NCBI RefSeq assembly: GCF_026385525.1
Contig: NZ_JANIDY010000001.1
Span: 186,001-250,000, forward strand
Source: Bombella pluederhausensis
Lineage (GTDB): Bacteria; Pseudomonadota; Alphaproteobacteria; Acetobacterales; Acetobacteraceae
Direction of reading: 5' to 3'
Length of the DNA stretch: 64,000 bases
The notes below the pieces were generated by a model. The model saw nothing but the letters and a program-made list of their open reading frames with translations, was not told the DNA's origin and searched no databases. The position numbers and the translations under genes are program-made. This document shows, piece after piece, positions 17,820 to 28,383 of the stretch. The number at the start of each line of letters is the position of its first letter. The stretch's first letter is position 1.

Positions 17820-17952
17820 GGCGGGAAACTCCCAGTGGCCGTAATGCAGGTGGAACGGCTGTCATGCTGCCCAACCATACGGATCATGATGGCATTTCTG
17901 CACAGTATAGGGGGTCTGCTGGTTTCTGTCTTGCGATCCATGCAGCCTCCAT

Positions 17953-17994
17953 GAAAAAGCCCCCTTTTACCAGTGGGTATAAGGGGGCTTTTTC
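17953..17994. terminator. Bidirectional terminator downstream of ndh
   Basis: GAAAAAGCCCCCTT pairs with AAGGGGGCTTTTTC, a 14-bp stem with a 14-nt loop and T runs on both strands. It lies just after the ndh stop on the minus strand. Confidence 0.9.
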
Positions 17995-18016
17995 GTAAGA
18001 ATGACGGGAAAACGTC

Positions 18017-19273
18017 TTATTTCTTTTCGTTCTGTTCCTGTTTGCCGTTCAGGTCCGGGTTATTGGGGCGGAACCGTGCGGCAAGGGCGGCGCAGACTGT
18101 GCGGAAGATACCGCTCAGGCCCATCTGATGCTGGCGGAAAAGCCCTTCATGAATGAAGCGGGCCAGCTGAGCACTCAGCCCATGGCCACCAAAGCCTTTT
18201 TTGGAAGGCCACATGCCCCATGCATTATAGTCACCCAGAGCCACGACAGAGCCACGGTCGGTATAGACGAATGGCACGGGAGACTTGCCTGAGAGCTGGC
18301 GGGGAATGGCAACACGGCCCACATAGCGGCCTTCCTGCCGGGCAGCCTGTGCTGTGGGGGCTGTTGGGTTAACTTCCATACGGGCACAGTCACCGATGGC
18401 GTAGATGGAGGGGTCTTTGGTAGTCTGGAGCGTTTCATTAACCATGATCTGCCCGCTGCGGCTCAACTCAAGGTCCTTGAGGAGAGATGTTGCAGCGCAG
18501 GCCTTCACACCGGCAGCCCAGATGGGGAAGTCGGAATCAATGCGGCGGCCGTCCTTGAGGGCAATATAGCCGCAACCAACTTCGCTAACCATGCCATTTG
18601 TGATGACATCGAAACCAAGTTTCTCCAGCTCGGCTTTGGCTTCTGCAGAAACCTGTTCCGGGAAAGGCGGCAGGAGGCGGTCCTGCGCTTCGATCAATGT
18701 CGGTTTCAGCAGCTTGCTGCGGGCGCTCGGGCCAAGGCCGGGCGTATTGTCGATGGCCTGACAGAGCTCAGCGGCCAGCTGCACACCCGTTGCACCACCG
18801 CCCACGATGCTCATATTGACGGGCTTGTTGGTCAGCTGTGCCCGCTCGATGAGAGAGCGGAAGCGGCTGTGAATGGTGTTGGCATCGGCCAGAGTATTGA
18901 GGAAAAGGCAGTTTTCCTTTGCCCCCGGCGTACCGAAATCGTTAGCGCAGGCACCCAGCGCCACAATAAGCAGATCGTAATTCAGGACCTGCCCATTTTC
19001 CAGATTTAGGGTCTTGGTGACCGTGTCGATGGTGTCCATCGTGCTCTGGATGAAGGAGAAACCGAAGCGTTTGGCGAGTTCATTGAACGCAAACAGGTTG
19101 CCCTTCTGGCCGATCGTGCCGGATGCCAGCTCATGCAGCACCGGCTTCCAGATATGAACGGCGTTCTGGTCGATCAGAGTGATCTTGACGTGCGGGTTGT
19201 GGCTCAGTTGGGTTGCGGCTTCCAGTCCGCCAACACCACCTCCCAGAATGACGACATGTTTTTTTGCGGACAT
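18017..19273 (-). CDS. ndh: Type II NADH:quinone oxidoreductase (NDH-2)
   Basis: From the ATG at 19273 (RBS GAGGAA) the protein has 418 residues. A dinucleotide-binding motif VVILGGGVGGLEAA (about 8-21) binds FAD, and a second GxGxxG-type region (NMSIVGGGATGVQLAAEL) near 165-180 binds NADH. The redox-associated AIGDCARM motif and the hydrophobic or amphipathic C-terminus are typical of peripheral membrane attachment. NDH-2 oxidises NADH and reduces ubiquinone without pumping protons, which suits acetic acid bacteria with high respiratory flux. It is a single-gene unit followed by a strong terminator. Confidence 0.93.
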   Translation of the reverse strand: MSAKKHVVILGGGVGGLEAATQLSHNPHVKITLIDQNAVHIWKPVLHELASGTIGQKGNLFAFNELAKRFGFSFIQSTMDTIDTVTKTLNLENGQVLNYDLLIVALGACANDFGTPGAKENCLFLNTLADANTIHSRFRSLIERAQLTNKPVNMSIVGGGATGVQLAAELCQAIDNTPGLGPSARSKLLKPTLIEAQDRLLPPFPEQVSAEAKAELEKLGFDVITNGMVSEVGCGYIALKDGRRIDSDFPIWAAGVKACAATSLLKDLELSRSGQIMVNETLQTTKDPSIYAIGDCARMEVNPTAPTAQAARQEGRYVGRVAIPRQLSGKSPVPFVYTDRGSVVALGDYNAWGMWPSKKGFGGHGLSAQLARFIHEGLFRQHQMGLSGIFRTVCAALAARFRPNNPDLNGKQEQNEKK

Positions 19274-19446
19274 GAACCGTTCCTCGTTTTTCTGACATGA
19301 CAGGCGCAAGCAGGACGCGCAGCAGAGTCGTGCTGTAGCTGCCCATATCGGTATATACAAGCCCCGTCATGGTAATCGGTATGGTTTTCTGCTGTATGGC
19401 GGGGCGCTGTCGGTAAAGTGAAGGTTGGTTTTTGGATAACCATATG

Positions 19447-19490
19447 AAAACAGGCCCTTCCAGCTCCCTTTCAGGGCAGGAAGGGCCTGT
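19447..19490 (-). terminator. Intrinsic terminator of argJ
   Basis: ACAGGCCCTTCC and GGAAGGGCCTGT form a 12-bp stem, and on the minus strand the stem is followed by TTTTC. It lies about 35 bases after the argJ stop. Confidence 0.85.
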
Positions 19491-19523
19491 ACCCGGTGTG
19501 GCAGGAAAACGCCTTATCCGGGG

Positions 19524-20759
19524 TTAGCTCCGATAAGAGCCGTTTATGTCGATGTAACCATGGGTCAGGTCGCAGGTCCAAACACTGGCACAACCATGGT
19601 TGAGACCAAGATCAGCCGTGATCGTGATTTCCTGCTGGCGCATGTAGGCATCCAGAGCTTCGACATCATGCTCCTTCACACCGCCCTTGCTGGCAACCCA
19701 ATGGTCCCCAATGGCGATGGAAAGGCGGTCTCTATCGGCAGGTTCACCACTTTTGCCAACAGCCATGACGATGCGTCCCCAGTTGGCGTCTTCCCCAGCG
19801 ATGGCGGTTTTCACCAGCGGGGAGTTGGCGATGGCCATGGCGATCCGGCGGGCCGATTCATCGCTCTGGGCACCCTGCACATCCACGCGGATCAGCTTGG
19901 TAGCACCTTCGCCATCACGCACGACCAGCAGGGCCAGCTCATGGAGCAGGTCCTTCAGCGCTGCCCGGAACTCTGCCAGAGCAGAATCCTCGTGGCTGCT
20001 GATTTCATCATGCTTGGCCTGCCCTGTTGCAAAGAGCATCAGCATGTCAGACGTGGATGTGTCAGAATCAACCGTGATGGAGTTGAAGCTCGGTCCGACA
20101 CCTTCTTCCAGCAGGGCCTGAAGCACAGGCTGGGGCAGGGTGGCATCGGTGGCGACATAGGCCAGCATCGTGGCCATGTCCGGCGCAACCATGCCTGACC
20201 CTTTGGCGATACCCTGAATGCAGACGGTTGTATTGCCAATCGTCACTTCACGGCGGGCGGCCTTGGGGAAGGTATCCGTGGTCATGATGGCACGAGCGGC
20301 ATCTTCCCACTTGTCGTCATGTAGCCCCTCAATGGCGGCTGGCAGAGCGGCAAGAATCTTCTTGTAGGGAAGTGTCTCGCCAATCACACCTGTGGAGGCA
20401 AGGAAGACATCCTCAACCGGGCAGCCGAGCTGATGGGCGACTTCACCGGCGCAGGCCACTACGGCTTCTTCCCCGGCACGACCCGTGAAGACATTCGCAT
20501 TGCCTGAATTGACCAGCAGCGCCCGTGCATTGGGTGTGCTGGCAAGCGCACGGCGACACCAGGGGATAGGAGCGCCGGGGCAGAGATTGCGGGTGAACAC
20601 ACCCGCAGCTGTCGTACCGGGAGCGAACTCGACCAGCATGAGGTCGGTCCGTCCCTGATAGCGGATGTTGGCTTCCACACCACTGAGCCGCACCCCGGCA
20701 ATCGAGGTCAGCTTAGGCAGAGAGAGTGCCAGCGGGGAGCGGGGATATGGCTTGGCCAT
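19524..20759 (-). CDS. argJ: Bifunctional ArgJ ornithine/glutamate N-acetyltransferase
   Basis: This 411-residue protein catalyses acetyl transfer between N-acetylornithine and glutamate in the cyclic arginine pathway, and in bifunctional members also acetyl-CoA-dependent N-acetylglutamate synthesis. The autocleavage site is in KGSGMVAPDMATMLA, with Thr197 as the nucleophile that becomes the N-terminus of the beta chain. Whether it is mono- or bifunctional cannot be decided from sequence here. Length is normal. The ATG is 3 bases after the stop of the upstream parvulin gene, so they form one transcription unit with a terminator downstream. Confidence 0.95.
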   Translation of the reverse strand: MAKPYPRSPLALSLPKLTSIAGVRLSGVEANIRYQGRTDLMLVEFAPGTTAAGVFTRNLCPGAPIPWCRRALASTPNARALLVNSGNANVFTGRAGEEAVVACAGEVAHQLGCPVEDVFLASTGVIGETLPYKKILAALPAAIEGLHDDKWEDAARAIMTTDTFPKAARREVTIGNTTVCIQGIAKGSGMVAPDMATMLAYVATDATLPQPVLQALLEEGVGPSFNSITVDSDTSTSDMLMLFATGQAKHDEISSHEDSALAEFRAALKDLLHELALLVVRDGEGATKLIRVDVQGAQSDESARRIAMAIANSPLVKTAIAGEDANWGRIVMAVGKSGEPADRDRLSIAIGDHWVASKGGVKEHDVEALDAYMRQQEITITADLGLNHGCASVWTCDLTHGYIDINGSYRS

Positions 20760-20762
20760 GGC

Positions 20763-21716
20763 TCAGTGTGCTGCCTCTGCTGGTGCGGCGGCAGGAGCCG
20801 GAGCGCTGGTGATGGGCTGACCCTTGGCATCGTAATGAACGATGTGAGCCTGCTTCTCGGCAGCTTCCACAACCTTGCGGACTTCCTGACGGATCAGATC
20901 ACGGCGGATCTGGTCACGCACCTGCTCAAAGCTCGGCACCGGAGCTGTGCGGGTGCCCAGAACCTGAATCACATGCCAGCCATACTGGGTATGGACGGGC
21001 TTCTGGGTGATGCTACCGGACTTCATGGCGAAAGCAGCATTGGAGAAGTCGGGGATCATGTCACCACGCTTGAACCAGCCCAGATCACCGCCGTTTGTTC
21101 CACCAGAAGCCTTATCTGTGGAGAGACGGCTGGCCAGCTTGGCGAAGTCTGCACCCTTGTTCAGCTGGCGGATGATGCTCTGTGCCTTGGCTTCGCTGTC
21201 CACGAGGATGTGGCGGGCGTGCACTTCTTCCTCAGGTTTCTTGGACGCATAATGCTCCTGATAATAGGCCTTCAGGGCATCATCCGTCAGCTTCGGAGCA
21301 ACCTGTTCCTCCAGATAGGCGTTCTGGAGCACATTGTTGGCAGCGGCTTCCATGGCGGCCTTGACGGCAGGCTTGTTGGCAAGACCTTCCTTGTCGGCCT
21401 GAATCTGGATGGCCTTCTGGTCAATGAGCTGATTGATCAGCAGCGGAATGATGACGGAAGGCTGAAGCTGGCGGGCTTCTGGCGGCAGAGTGGCAGCAGC
21501 ATGCTGTACATCGCCCAGAGTGATCTTCTGGTCATTCACGGTGGCCAGCAGCATGTTCGGGTCTGCGGCGGGTTTTGCCTGCGGCTGCGCTGCGGGCTGT
21601 GCAGAAGCTGGAGCATCGGCAGCCACGGCCTTTGCGGTCAGCGAGGAGGAGAAACCCCCGATAAGGGCTGTGCACAGTAGAAGGGAGCGGGAGAGCCGCA
21701 TGAAAGACCTCGTCAT
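20763..21716 (-). CDS. Periplasmic peptidyl-prolyl cis-trans isomerase (parvulin, SurA/PrsA-like)
   Basis: This 317-residue exported chaperone has a signal peptide (basic SFMRLSR then SLLLCTALIGGFSSSL, cleavage near AKAVAA), an Ala/Pro/Gln-rich linker (about 35-50), a SurA-type helical N domain (about 55-160), one PPIC domain (about 165-260, with VHARHILVDSEA and QYGWHVIQVLG) and an Ala/Pro-rich tail. It probably assists folding of outer-membrane proteins. It is divergent from secA across 367 bases, so two secretion-related genes may share a regulatory region. Its stop is 3 bases before argJ. Confidence 0.9.
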   Translation of the reverse strand: MTRSFMRLSRSLLLCTALIGGFSSSLTAKAVAADAPASAQPAAQPQAKPAADPNMLLATVNDQKITLGDVQHAAATLPPEARQLQPSVIIPLLINQLIDQKAIQIQADKEGLANKPAVKAAMEAAANNVLQNAYLEEQVAPKLTDDALKAYYQEHYASKKPEEEVHARHILVDSEAKAQSIIRQLNKGADFAKLASRLSTDKASGGTNGGDLGWFKRGDMIPDFSNAAFAMKSGSITQKPVHTQYGWHVIQVLGTRTAPVPSFEQVRDQIRRDLIRQEVRKVVEAAEKQAHIVHYDAKGQPITSAPAPAAAPAEAAH

Positions 21717-22083
21717 TGTTGCGATCTGTTAAAACTCAGCCCATTTACCATGACAAAGCCTGCTTTTTACCGCAAGGGTATTACTGTAGGAAAGGCGAAG
21801 TATTTCCTATCTTTTATGTCATTTTCCCTGTGGGAGTAGCGCTGTGTGCTTCCATTACAGTTTCAGGGATGGTCCCGGCGAGGCTGGCGGGGTGTAAAAA
21901 AGCGGAGAATGGCGCTGCATGAGGGAGGTGAAAGGGGCTTTTTCATTGACCATGATGGCGCAGCCCCTTATGTCGTGCATATATGAAAAGCGTTGTGACC
22001 ATCCGTAGCAGGTGTCTTCTGGCCTTTCCTGAGGAGAGAAGAAGGCATGTTGGCCGCTGATGGCAAAATTTTCAGGGTAACCC
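21717..22083. other. 367-base divergent region between the parvulin gene and secA
   Basis: No supported gene. The 8-base dyad AAGGGGCT (21932-21939) and AGCCCCTT (21962-21969) could form a hairpin in the secA leader. I see no SecM-like arrest peptide. Both flanking promoters should lie here, but I could not fix -35/-10 boxes with confidence. Confidence 0.5.
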
Positions 22084-24738
22084 ATGCTTTCACGCCTTGC
22101 TCGCGCCCTTTTTGGCCACTCTAACGACCGCTCACTCAAGAAGTATCAGCGGCGTGTGCCGGAGATCAATGCTCTGGAGCCGCAGGTGCAGGCTCTCACG
22201 GATGATGAACTGAAAGGCAAGACGGCAGAGTTTCGGCAGCGTCTGGCTGACGGGGCTTCTCTGGATGACCTGCTGAATGAGGCTTTTGCCGTCTGTCGTG
22301 AGGCGTCACGCCGTGTGCTGGGTATGCGTCACTTTGACGTGCAGCTCATCGGCGGCATGGTGCTGCATGATGGTCGCATCGCCGAGATGCGGACGGGTGA
22401 AGGGAAAACCCTTGTCGGTACGCTGGCTGTCTACCTGAATGCGTTGACAGGCAAGGGCGTGCATGTTGTTACCGTCAACGATTATCTGGCCAAGCGTGAC
22501 GCTGAGGAGATGTCACGCCTCTATGGCTTTCTTGGTCTGACCACGGGTGTCATCATTCCGAACCTGACAGATGACCAGCGCCGTGCTGCCTATGGTGCGG
22601 ATATCACCTACGGAACCAACAATGAGTTCGGTTTCGATTATCTGCGGGACAACATGAAATATTCGCTGGAGGAAATGGTCCAGCGTGCTTTCAGCTTTGC
22701 CATCGTGGATGAGGTGGACAGCATCCTGATTGATGAGGCCCGCACACCGCTCATCATTTCCGGTCCTGCGGATGACAGTTCTGACCTTTACCGTCATGTG
22801 GATGCCGTCATCCTTGATCTCATCAAGGAGCCGGATGTCTTCGAGAAGGACGAGAAGCTGCGCACCGTCACGCTGACGGAAAAGGGATCAGACCGTGTCG
22901 AGGAGCTCCTCCAGCAGGCTGGTTTGCTGCATGAGGGGGGGCTGTACGACCTGCATAATGTGTCTGTTGTTCATCATGTTCAGCAGTCTCTGCGGGCGCA
23001 GGTCCTGTTCACGAAGGACGTGGACTATATCGTCCGTGACGGCAAGGTCATGCTGATTGACGAGTTCACGGGGCGTATGATGGACGGCCGCCGTTATTCG
23101 GACGGTCTTCATCAGGCGCTGGAAGCCAAGGAAGGCGTGGAAATCCAGCAGGAAAACCAGACGCTGGCTTCCATTACCTTCCAGAATTATTTCCGTCTTT
23201 ACCCCAAGCTGGCTGGTATGACCGGCACAGCCATGACTGAAGCGGATGAGTTCGCCGAGATTTACAATCTTCAGGTCGTGGAGATTCCGACAAATCTGCC
23301 CGTGCGCCGTAAGGATGCGGATGATGAGGTCTATCTCACGGCGGAAGAAAAATATGAGGCCGTGGCAGAGCTTGTCCGCAAGGTACATGAGACGGGTCAG
23401 CCCATCCTTGTCGGTACGGCCTCCATTGAGCAGAGTGAAGTGCTGTCTCATCTGCTGCGGCAGAAGCGCATTCCGCATAATGTGCTGAATGCCCGTCATC
23501 ACGAGCGTGAGGCGAGCATCATTGCACAGGCTGGTGCACCGGGGGCTATCACCATCGCCACGAACATGGCGGGCCGTGGAACGGACATCAAGCTCGGTGG
23601 TAATGTCGAGATGCTTGTGGCCGAGAAGACTGCCGGTATCGTTGATGAAGCCGAACGGGCCGCTGTTGAGGAAAAAGTCCGTGCACAGGTGGCCGCTGAT
23701 CACAAGAAGGTGCATGAGCTTGGCGGGCTGTATGTTATCGGGACCGAGCGGCATGAGAGCCGCCGGGTGGATAACCAGCTTCGTGGCCGTTCTGGCCGTC
23801 AGGGTGACCCGGGTAATTCCCGTTTCTTCCTCTCCCTTCAGGATGATCTGATTCGCATCTTCGGGTCGGACCGTATGGGGGCGATGATGCAGAAGATGGG
23901 CCTGAAGCGTGGCGAGGCTATCGTGCATCCGTGGCTGAACCGGGCGCTGGAAAAGGCTCAGAAGAAGGTCGAAGCCCGTAACTTCGACATGCGCAAGAAT
24001 ACGCTGAAATATGACGATGTCATGAATGCTCAGCGTAAGGAAGTTTATGCGCAGCGCCGTGAGTATATGGCTTCTACCGATCTTTCAGGCGTCATCGCTG
24101 AGATGCGGGGGAAGGTGATCGAGGAGCTGGTTCACGCCCATATTCCTGAGAATTCCTTTGTTGAGGCATGGGATGTGGATGGTCTGGCCAAGGAGCTGTA
24201 CCGTGTTCTGAATCTGGACATGCCGATCTCTGACTGGGCGCAGGAAGACGGTATGGATGAGGAACATCTGATCGACCGTATTGAGGACACAGCTACGAAG
24301 GCCCATGCGGCCCGCTCTGCTGGTGTTGGCCCGGACATGATGCGGCTGATCGAAAAGCACATCCTGCTGACATCGTTTGATGCTGCTTGGAAAGAGCATC
24401 TGCATGGGCTGGACCAGATGCGTCAGGGGATCGGCCTGCGGGCTTATGCTCAGCGTGACCCGCTGAATGAGTACAAGCAGGAAGCCTTCCAGATGTTCAC
24501 CTATATGCTGGAAGACCTGCGGATGCGTGTCGTGCAGTCCATTGCTCACGTTCAGCCTGTCAGCGAGGCCCCTACTATGCCGCAGACCCCTACGGGCCTG
24601 ATGGAGGAGGGGCCATCTGACGAGGAGGCTCTGGATACTGCCACGCTGGCCCGCTGGCTGAATGAGGTGCCTCGTAACGCACCGTGCCCTTGCGGGTCCG
24701 GGCAGAAGTTCAAGCACTGTCACGGCAGGATGATTTAA
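22084..24738 (+). CDS. secA: Preprotein translocase ATPase SecA
   Basis: This 884-residue motor drives proteins through SecYEG. Visible parts are the Walker A region [12 protein letters not shown] (about 101-112), the DEAD-type motif [31 protein letters not shown] in NBD2, and a C-terminal zinc-binding tail [16 protein letters not shown] with three Cys and one His that contacts SecB and lipids. Length is typical for alphaproteobacteria. It is transcribed away from a periplasmic parvulin and is followed by yebC after 92 bases. Confidence 0.98.
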   Translation: MLSRLARALFGHSNDRSLKKYQRRVPEINALEPQVQALTDDELKGKTAEFRQRLADGASLDDLLNEAFAVCREASRRVLGMRHFDVQLIGGMVLHDGRIAEMRTGEGKTLVGTLAVYLNALTGKGVHVVTVNDYLAKRDAEEMSRLYGFLGLTTGVIIPNLTDDQRRAAYGADITYGTNNEFGFDYLRDNMKYSLEEMVQRAFSFAIVDEVDSILIDEARTPLIISGPADDSSDLYRHVDAVILDLIKEPDVFEKDEKLRTVTLTEKGSDRVEELLQQAGLLHEGGLYDLHNVSVVHHVQQSLRAQVLFTKDVDYIVRDGKVMLIDEFTGRMMDGRRYSDGLHQALEAKEGVEIQQENQTLASITFQNYFRLYPKLAGMTGTAMTEADEFAEIYNLQVVEIPTNLPVRRKDADDEVYLTAEEKYEAVAELVRKVHETGQPILVGTASIEQSEVLSHLLRQKRIPHNVLNARHHEREASIIAQAGAPGAITIATNMAGRGTDIKLGGNVEMLVAEKTAGIVDEAERAAVEEKVRAQVAADHKKVHELGGLYVIGTERHESRRVDNQLRGRSGRQGDPGNSRFFLSLQDDLIRIFGSDRMGAMMQKMGLKRGEAIVHPWLNRALEKAQKKVEARNFDMRKNTLKYDDVMNAQRKEVYAQRREYMASTDLSGVIAEMRGKVIEELVHAHIPENSFVEAWDVDGLAKELYRVLNLDMPISDWAQEDGMDEEHLIDRIEDTATKAHAARSAGVGPDMMRLIEKHILLTSFDAAWKEHLHGLDQMRQGIGLRAYAQRDPLNEYKQEAFQMFTYMLEDLRMRVVQSIAHVQPVSEAPTMPQTPTGLMEEGPSDEEALDTATLARWLNEVPRNAPCPCGSGQKFKHCHGRMI

Positions 24739-24830
24739 GAAGGAGGCCGCCTTTTCCGGGCGGCTTTCTGGCGCACGCTGCTGGTGCATGGGATATAGAC
24801 GTTCAACGTTTTGTAGGAGAAGTAAGGTCC

Positions 24831-25580
24831 ATGGCAGGACATTCACAATTTAAGAACATCATGCACCGCAAAGGGGCGCAGGATGCCAAGCGTGCCAAGC
24901 AGTTTGCCAAGGTCATCCGTGAGATCACGGTGGCAACACGGTCCGGTATGCCAGACCCGGCCATGAACCCCCGCCTGCGTGCCGCTATCACGGCAGCCCG
25001 TGAAGTCAACATGCCTAAGGATACGGTCGAGCGTGCCATCAAGAAGGCCAGCGGCGCCGGTGGTGGTGAAGATTATGTGGCCGTCCGTTATGAGGGCTAC
25101 GGCCCGGCTGGCGTGGCCATCATCATCGAAGGTCTGACGGATAATCGTAACCGTACGGCTTCCGAAGTCCGGGCGGCATTCTCCAAGCATGGCGGGTCCA
25201 TGGGGGAAACCAATTCCGTGTCTTTCGGCTTCGACCATATCGGTGTCATCACCTATCCGCTGGATGCGGCATCCGAGGATGACATGCTGGAAGCTGCCAT
25301 CGAGGCCGGTGCCGACAATGTGGAAACCACAGAAGACGGTCATGAGATCACCACGGCCATGGAAGCTCTGATGAGCGTGCGTGATGCGCTTGAAGGCCGC
25401 TTCGGTGAGCCCCGTTCTGCCAAGCTGGACTGGCGTCCGCAGACGACCGTAACACTGGATGAAGATCAGGCCCGTTCTGTCCTCAAGCTGATTGATGTGT
25501 TTGAGGAAAATGATGACGTGCAGTCTGTCTACGCCAATTTCGACATCCCTGACGATGTGGCCGAGGCGCTGGCAGCTTGA
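24831..25580 (+). CDS. yebC: YebC/PmpR-family regulator or translation factor
   Basis: This 249-residue protein begins at the ATG 24831, preceded by TAGGAGAAG. The N-terminus [14 protein letters not shown] and the downstream [23 protein letters not shown] and [21 protein letters not shown] blocks are diagnostic. Members were described as DNA-binding transcriptional regulators; more recent work links the family to relief of ribosome stalling at proline-rich stretches. I keep both possibilities. The gene runs into ruvC with overlapping stop and start, the classical yebC-ruvCAB arrangement. Confidence 0.96.
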   Translation: MAGHSQFKNIMHRKGAQDAKRAKQFAKVIREITVATRSGMPDPAMNPRLRAAITAAREVNMPKDTVERAIKKASGAGGGEDYVAVRYEGYGPAGVAIIIEGLTDNRNRTASEVRAAFSKHGGSMGETNSVSFGFDHIGVITYPLDAASEDDMLEAAIEAGADNVETTEDGHEITTAMEALMSVRDALEGRFGEPRSAKLDWRPQTTVTLDEDQARSVLKLIDVFEENDDVQSVYANFDIPDDVAEALAA

Positions 25581-26083
25581 TCCGTCTTATGGGGATCGAC
25601 CCCGGCCTGCGTTTCATGGGCTGGGGTATCGTGGATGTGGAGGGGAACCGCCTGCGCCATGTTGCTGATGGCGTTCTGGCGACCCAGAGCGGTGATGATG
25701 TTCCCCGCCGCCTCTGCGATCTTCATGAAGGGCTGATGAAGCTCATTCGTCAGTATGGTCCCACAGAGGCCGCCGTTGAGGAAACTTATGTGAACCGCAA
25801 CGGCTCCTCCACGCTCAAGCTGGGTTATGCCCGTGGTGTGGCCCTTCTTGTGCCGGCCCTCGCTGGGCTGAGCGTGCATGAATATGGAGCCATGGCGGTG
25901 AAACGCTCGGTGGTGGGCACGGGTGCAGCCACCAAGGAGCAGGTCACGATGATGGTTCGCCGTCTTTTGCCGGGGGCGGAAGTCAAAAGGGCGGATGCGT
26001 CCGATGCGCTGGCGATTGCCATCTGCCATGCCCATCATCGGGCAAGTGCGCAGCATGTGGCGACAGGAGTACGCATGGCATGA
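25577..26083 (+). CDS. ruvC: Holliday junction endonuclease RuvC
   Basis: This 168-residue resolvase cuts Holliday junctions with RuvAB. Catalytic acids are seen in [10 protein letters not shown] (Asp8), AAVEETYVN and [18 protein letters not shown]. The start is taken as TTG at 25577, overlapping the yebC TGA by three bases (TTGA); an ATG four codons later (25589) would remove the strand that carries the first residues. The stop overlaps the ruvA ATG. The gene is close to the family's usual 170 residues. Confidence 0.95.
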   Translation: MIRLMGIDPGLRFMGWGIVDVEGNRLRHVADGVLATQSGDDVPRRLCDLHEGLMKLIRQYGPTEAAVEETYVNRNGSSTLKLGYARGVALLVPALAGLSVHEYGAMAVKRSVVGTGAATKEQVTMMVRRLLPGAEVKRADASDALAIAICHAHHRASAQHVATGVRMA

Positions 26084-26715
26084 TTGGACAGCTGACCGGC
26101 CTTGTCTCCCATATTGAAGGGGATCACTGCCTCATTGATGTGAATGGGGTAGGGTATGTCGTGTCAGCCTCCAGCCATACGCTGGGGCTTCTGCCACGCC
26201 CGCCAGAACTAGCCCGTGTGCTGGTGGAAACCATCGTGCGGGAAGATGCCATCCAGCTCTTTGGCTTTGCCGAGGCCGATGAACAGGCATGGTTTCGCCT
26301 TCTCACAACTGTTCAGGGTGTTGGTAACCGTGTGGCTCTGGCCATTCTTTCTGCCAGCCGTCCCAGCCTGCTCTGGCAGGCCGTGCATGCCGAGGATAAG
26401 ACGGCCTTCACGCAGGCTGCCGGGGTTGGTCCCAAGCTGGCGACCCGCCTTCTGACAGAACTGAAGGGCAAGGTCGCTAAAATGCCTGCCCCAGCCAGTA
26501 TGAGCGGGCAGAATCTCACTGCTGTGAGTGGTGCTGCCAGCAAAGGCAGCACCCACAGCACGGAAGGGTTGGAGCAGGATGCGCTCATGGCGCTGGAAGG
26601 GTTGGGCTTCCGCCGTGCTGAAAGCTGGCCCATTGTTAACCGGATCATCGGAGAAAATGCAGGTGAGGGGCTGGATGTCATCATCCGGCTTGCCCTGAAG
26701 GAACTGGCCCGGTAG
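26080..26715 (+). CDS. ruvA: Holliday junction branch-migration protein RuvA
   Basis: This 211-residue protein binds four-way junctions as a tetramer and loads RuvB. It has the N-terminal OB-fold ([23 protein letters not shown], named by ends only), tandem helix-hairpin-helix motifs (TTVQGVGNRVALAIL and AAGVGPKLATRLLTELKGK) and a C-terminal RuvB-binding domain (DALMALEGLGFRRAES). A Ser/Gly/Ala linker near 140-165 separates domains II and III. The start overlaps the ruvC stop by four bases. Confidence 0.97.
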   Translation: MIGQLTGLVSHIEGDHCLIDVNGVGYVVSASSHTLGLLPRPPELARVLVETIVREDAIQLFGFAEADEQAWFRLLTTVQGVGNRVALAILSASRPSLLWQAVHAEDKTAFTQAAGVGPKLATRLLTELKGKVAKMPAPASMSGQNLTAVSGAASKGSTHSTEGLEQDALMALEGLGFRRAESWPIVNRIIGENAGEGLDVIIRLALKELAR

Positions 26716-26744
26716 GCAAAGGGTAGAGGGAAAGAGCAGGGCCG

Positions 26745-27794
26745 ATGAACCAGTTTGTACCAGAGACACCTCTTGGCCGTGCGCCGGAGACGGACGCTAC
26801 ACGTCAGCCTGAGGATGTGGCGGATGTCAGCCTGCGCCCGCAGACACTGGCCGATTTTACGGGTCAGAAAGCCAGCCGTGAAAATCTGTCCATCTTCATC
26901 GAGGCAGCCCGTAAGCGGGGTGATGCTCTTGATCATGTCCTGCTGCACGGCCCGCCGGGGCTGGGCAAGACGACTCTCGCTCAGATTGTCGCCCGTGAGC
27001 TTGGTGTGGGTTTTCGGGCTACATCAGGGCCGGTGATTCAGAGAGCGGGCGATTTGGCCGCTATTCTGACGAATCTTCAGCCTCGTGACGTGCTGTTCAT
27101 TGATGAAATTCATCGTCTCCAGCCAGCGATTGAAGAAATTCTTTATCCGGCTATGGAAGATTTCCAGCTCGATCTCGTTATTGGTGAAGGACCGGCGGCT
27201 CGCTCGGTGCGGATCGATCTGGCTCCCTTCACGCTTGTGGCGGCAACGACACGCTCCGGCCTGCTGGCAACACCGTTGCGGGACAGGTTTGGTATTCCGT
27301 TGCGTCTGGTATTTTACACACCGGAAGAATTGCGCCGGATCGTCAGCCGTGGGGCGGAGAAGCTTGGCATGGCTCTGACGGATGAAGGTGCCGAGGAGAT
27401 CGCCCGCCGCTCCCGTGGGACACCCCGTATTGCGGGACGTCTGCTGCGCCGTGTGCGGGATTTTGCTCTCGTGGCAAAGAAGCATGTGGTGGATCGGACG
27501 CTGGCCGATGCCGCCCTTTCCCGACTGGAGGTGGATAGTCACGGCCTTGATGCGATGGACAGGCGCTATCTGCGCCGCATTGCCGAACATCACCGTGGTG
27601 GCCCCGTAGGGGTGGAGACTCTGGCGGCAGCTCTGGCAGAGGCCCGTGATACATTGGAAGATGTCGTGGAGCCGTATCTGATTCAGGAAGGGCTGATTCT
27701 GAGGACATCACGGGGGCGGATGCTGGGCGAACCGGGCTGGCGTTACCTCGGCCTCACGCCACCCTCGGACGATCTGGCGCCGCGATTTCTGTAA
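26745..27794 (+). CDS. ruvB: Holliday junction helicase RuvB
   Basis: This 349-residue AAA+ motor pumps DNA through the RuvA-bound junction. Motifs are Walker [10 protein letters not shown] (69-77), Walker [15 protein letters not shown], the sensor [18 protein letters not shown], arginine finger region [20 protein letters not shown], and a C-terminal winged helix ending [14 protein letters not shown]. It lies 29 bases after ruvA, with ybgC following after 30 bases, so repair and tol-pal genes form a continuous plus-strand run. Confidence 0.98.
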   Translation: MNQFVPETPLGRAPETDATRQPEDVADVSLRPQTLADFTGQKASRENLSIFIEAARKRGDALDHVLLHGPPGLGKTTLAQIVARELGVGFRATSGPVIQRAGDLAAILTNLQPRDVLFIDEIHRLQPAIEEILYPAMEDFQLDLVIGEGPAARSVRIDLAPFTLVAATTRSGLLATPLRDRFGIPLRLVFYTPEELRRIVSRGAEKLGMALTDEGAEEIARRSRGTPRIAGRLLRRVRDFALVAKKHVVDRTLADAALSRLEVDSHGLDAMDRRYLRRIAEHHRGGPVGVETLAAALAEARDTLEDVVEPYLIQEGLILRTSRGRMLGEPGWRYLGLTPPSDDLAPRFL

Positions 27795-27824
27795 GGCCAG
27801 CCCCGGTAAGCGAAGGAGAGCGAC

Positions 27825-28259
27825 ATGGCGGCACATCATTGCCAGTTTCGTATCTATTATGAGGATACGGATGCTGGAGGCATTGTCTATCATGCCCGCT
27901 ATCTGGGATTTGCCGAACGGGCAAGGGCTGAGGCTCTGCGCTCTCAGGGGCTTAATGTCGGGGAGTTGTCTGAGCGGGACGGGATCGTTTTTGTCGTCCG
28001 TCAGTTGGGCATCCGCTATCATGCGCCCCTGCGGCTGGATGAGATGATGGATGTGGAGACGGTGCTTCTTCAGGCGGCTGGAGCCCGGCTGAAGCTGCGA
28101 CAGGTCATCACCAATATCTCCCGTGGCGGGCAGAAAGCCGTAGTGATAGAGGTGGAACTGGCCTGCCTGAAACTGGAAGGCATGGTTCCGATGCGTTTGC
28201 CATCTTTCTGTCAGGAAAGGCTGGCAGGACTGGCGATTGAGGACCCTTCGCCCGTCTGA
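27825..28259 (+). CDS. ybgC: Tol-Pal-associated acyl-CoA thioesterase YbgC
   Basis: This 144-residue hot-dog-fold thioesterase shows the 4-hydroxybenzoyl-CoA thioesterase signature YYEDTDAGGIVYHARYLGF, with Asp as the likely catalytic residue, and PLRLDEMMDVET. YbgC hydrolyses short- or medium-chain acyl-CoA or acyl-ACP and is commonly the first gene of tol-pal clusters, as here. A 124-base gap separates it from tolQ. Confidence 0.95.
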   Translation: MAAHHCQFRIYYEDTDAGGIVYHARYLGFAERARAEALRSQGLNVGELSERDGIVFVVRQLGIRYHAPLRLDEMMDVETVLLQAAGARLKLRQVITNISRGGQKAVVIEVELACLKLEGMVPMRLPSFCQERLAGLAIEDPSPV

Positions 28260-28383
28260 CAGAAGATTAAACATTAAGATGTTTGCTGTTTCTGCTTCCT
28301 GTGCCATTGAAAAAGAAGCATCCTGCTGCAACATGGGCAGTAGTCCTTTAGTGAACCGACTATAGAAAACAGGAGAAAGCGGA

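Noticed and set aside
21855-22139. Small minus-strand open frame between the parvulin gene and secA
   Set aside because: It overlaps the secA start, has no RBS and no signal peptide or known motif.
22888-23928. Minus-strand open frame (346 residues) inside secA
   Set aside because: Fully antisense to secA, no start context and no motif.
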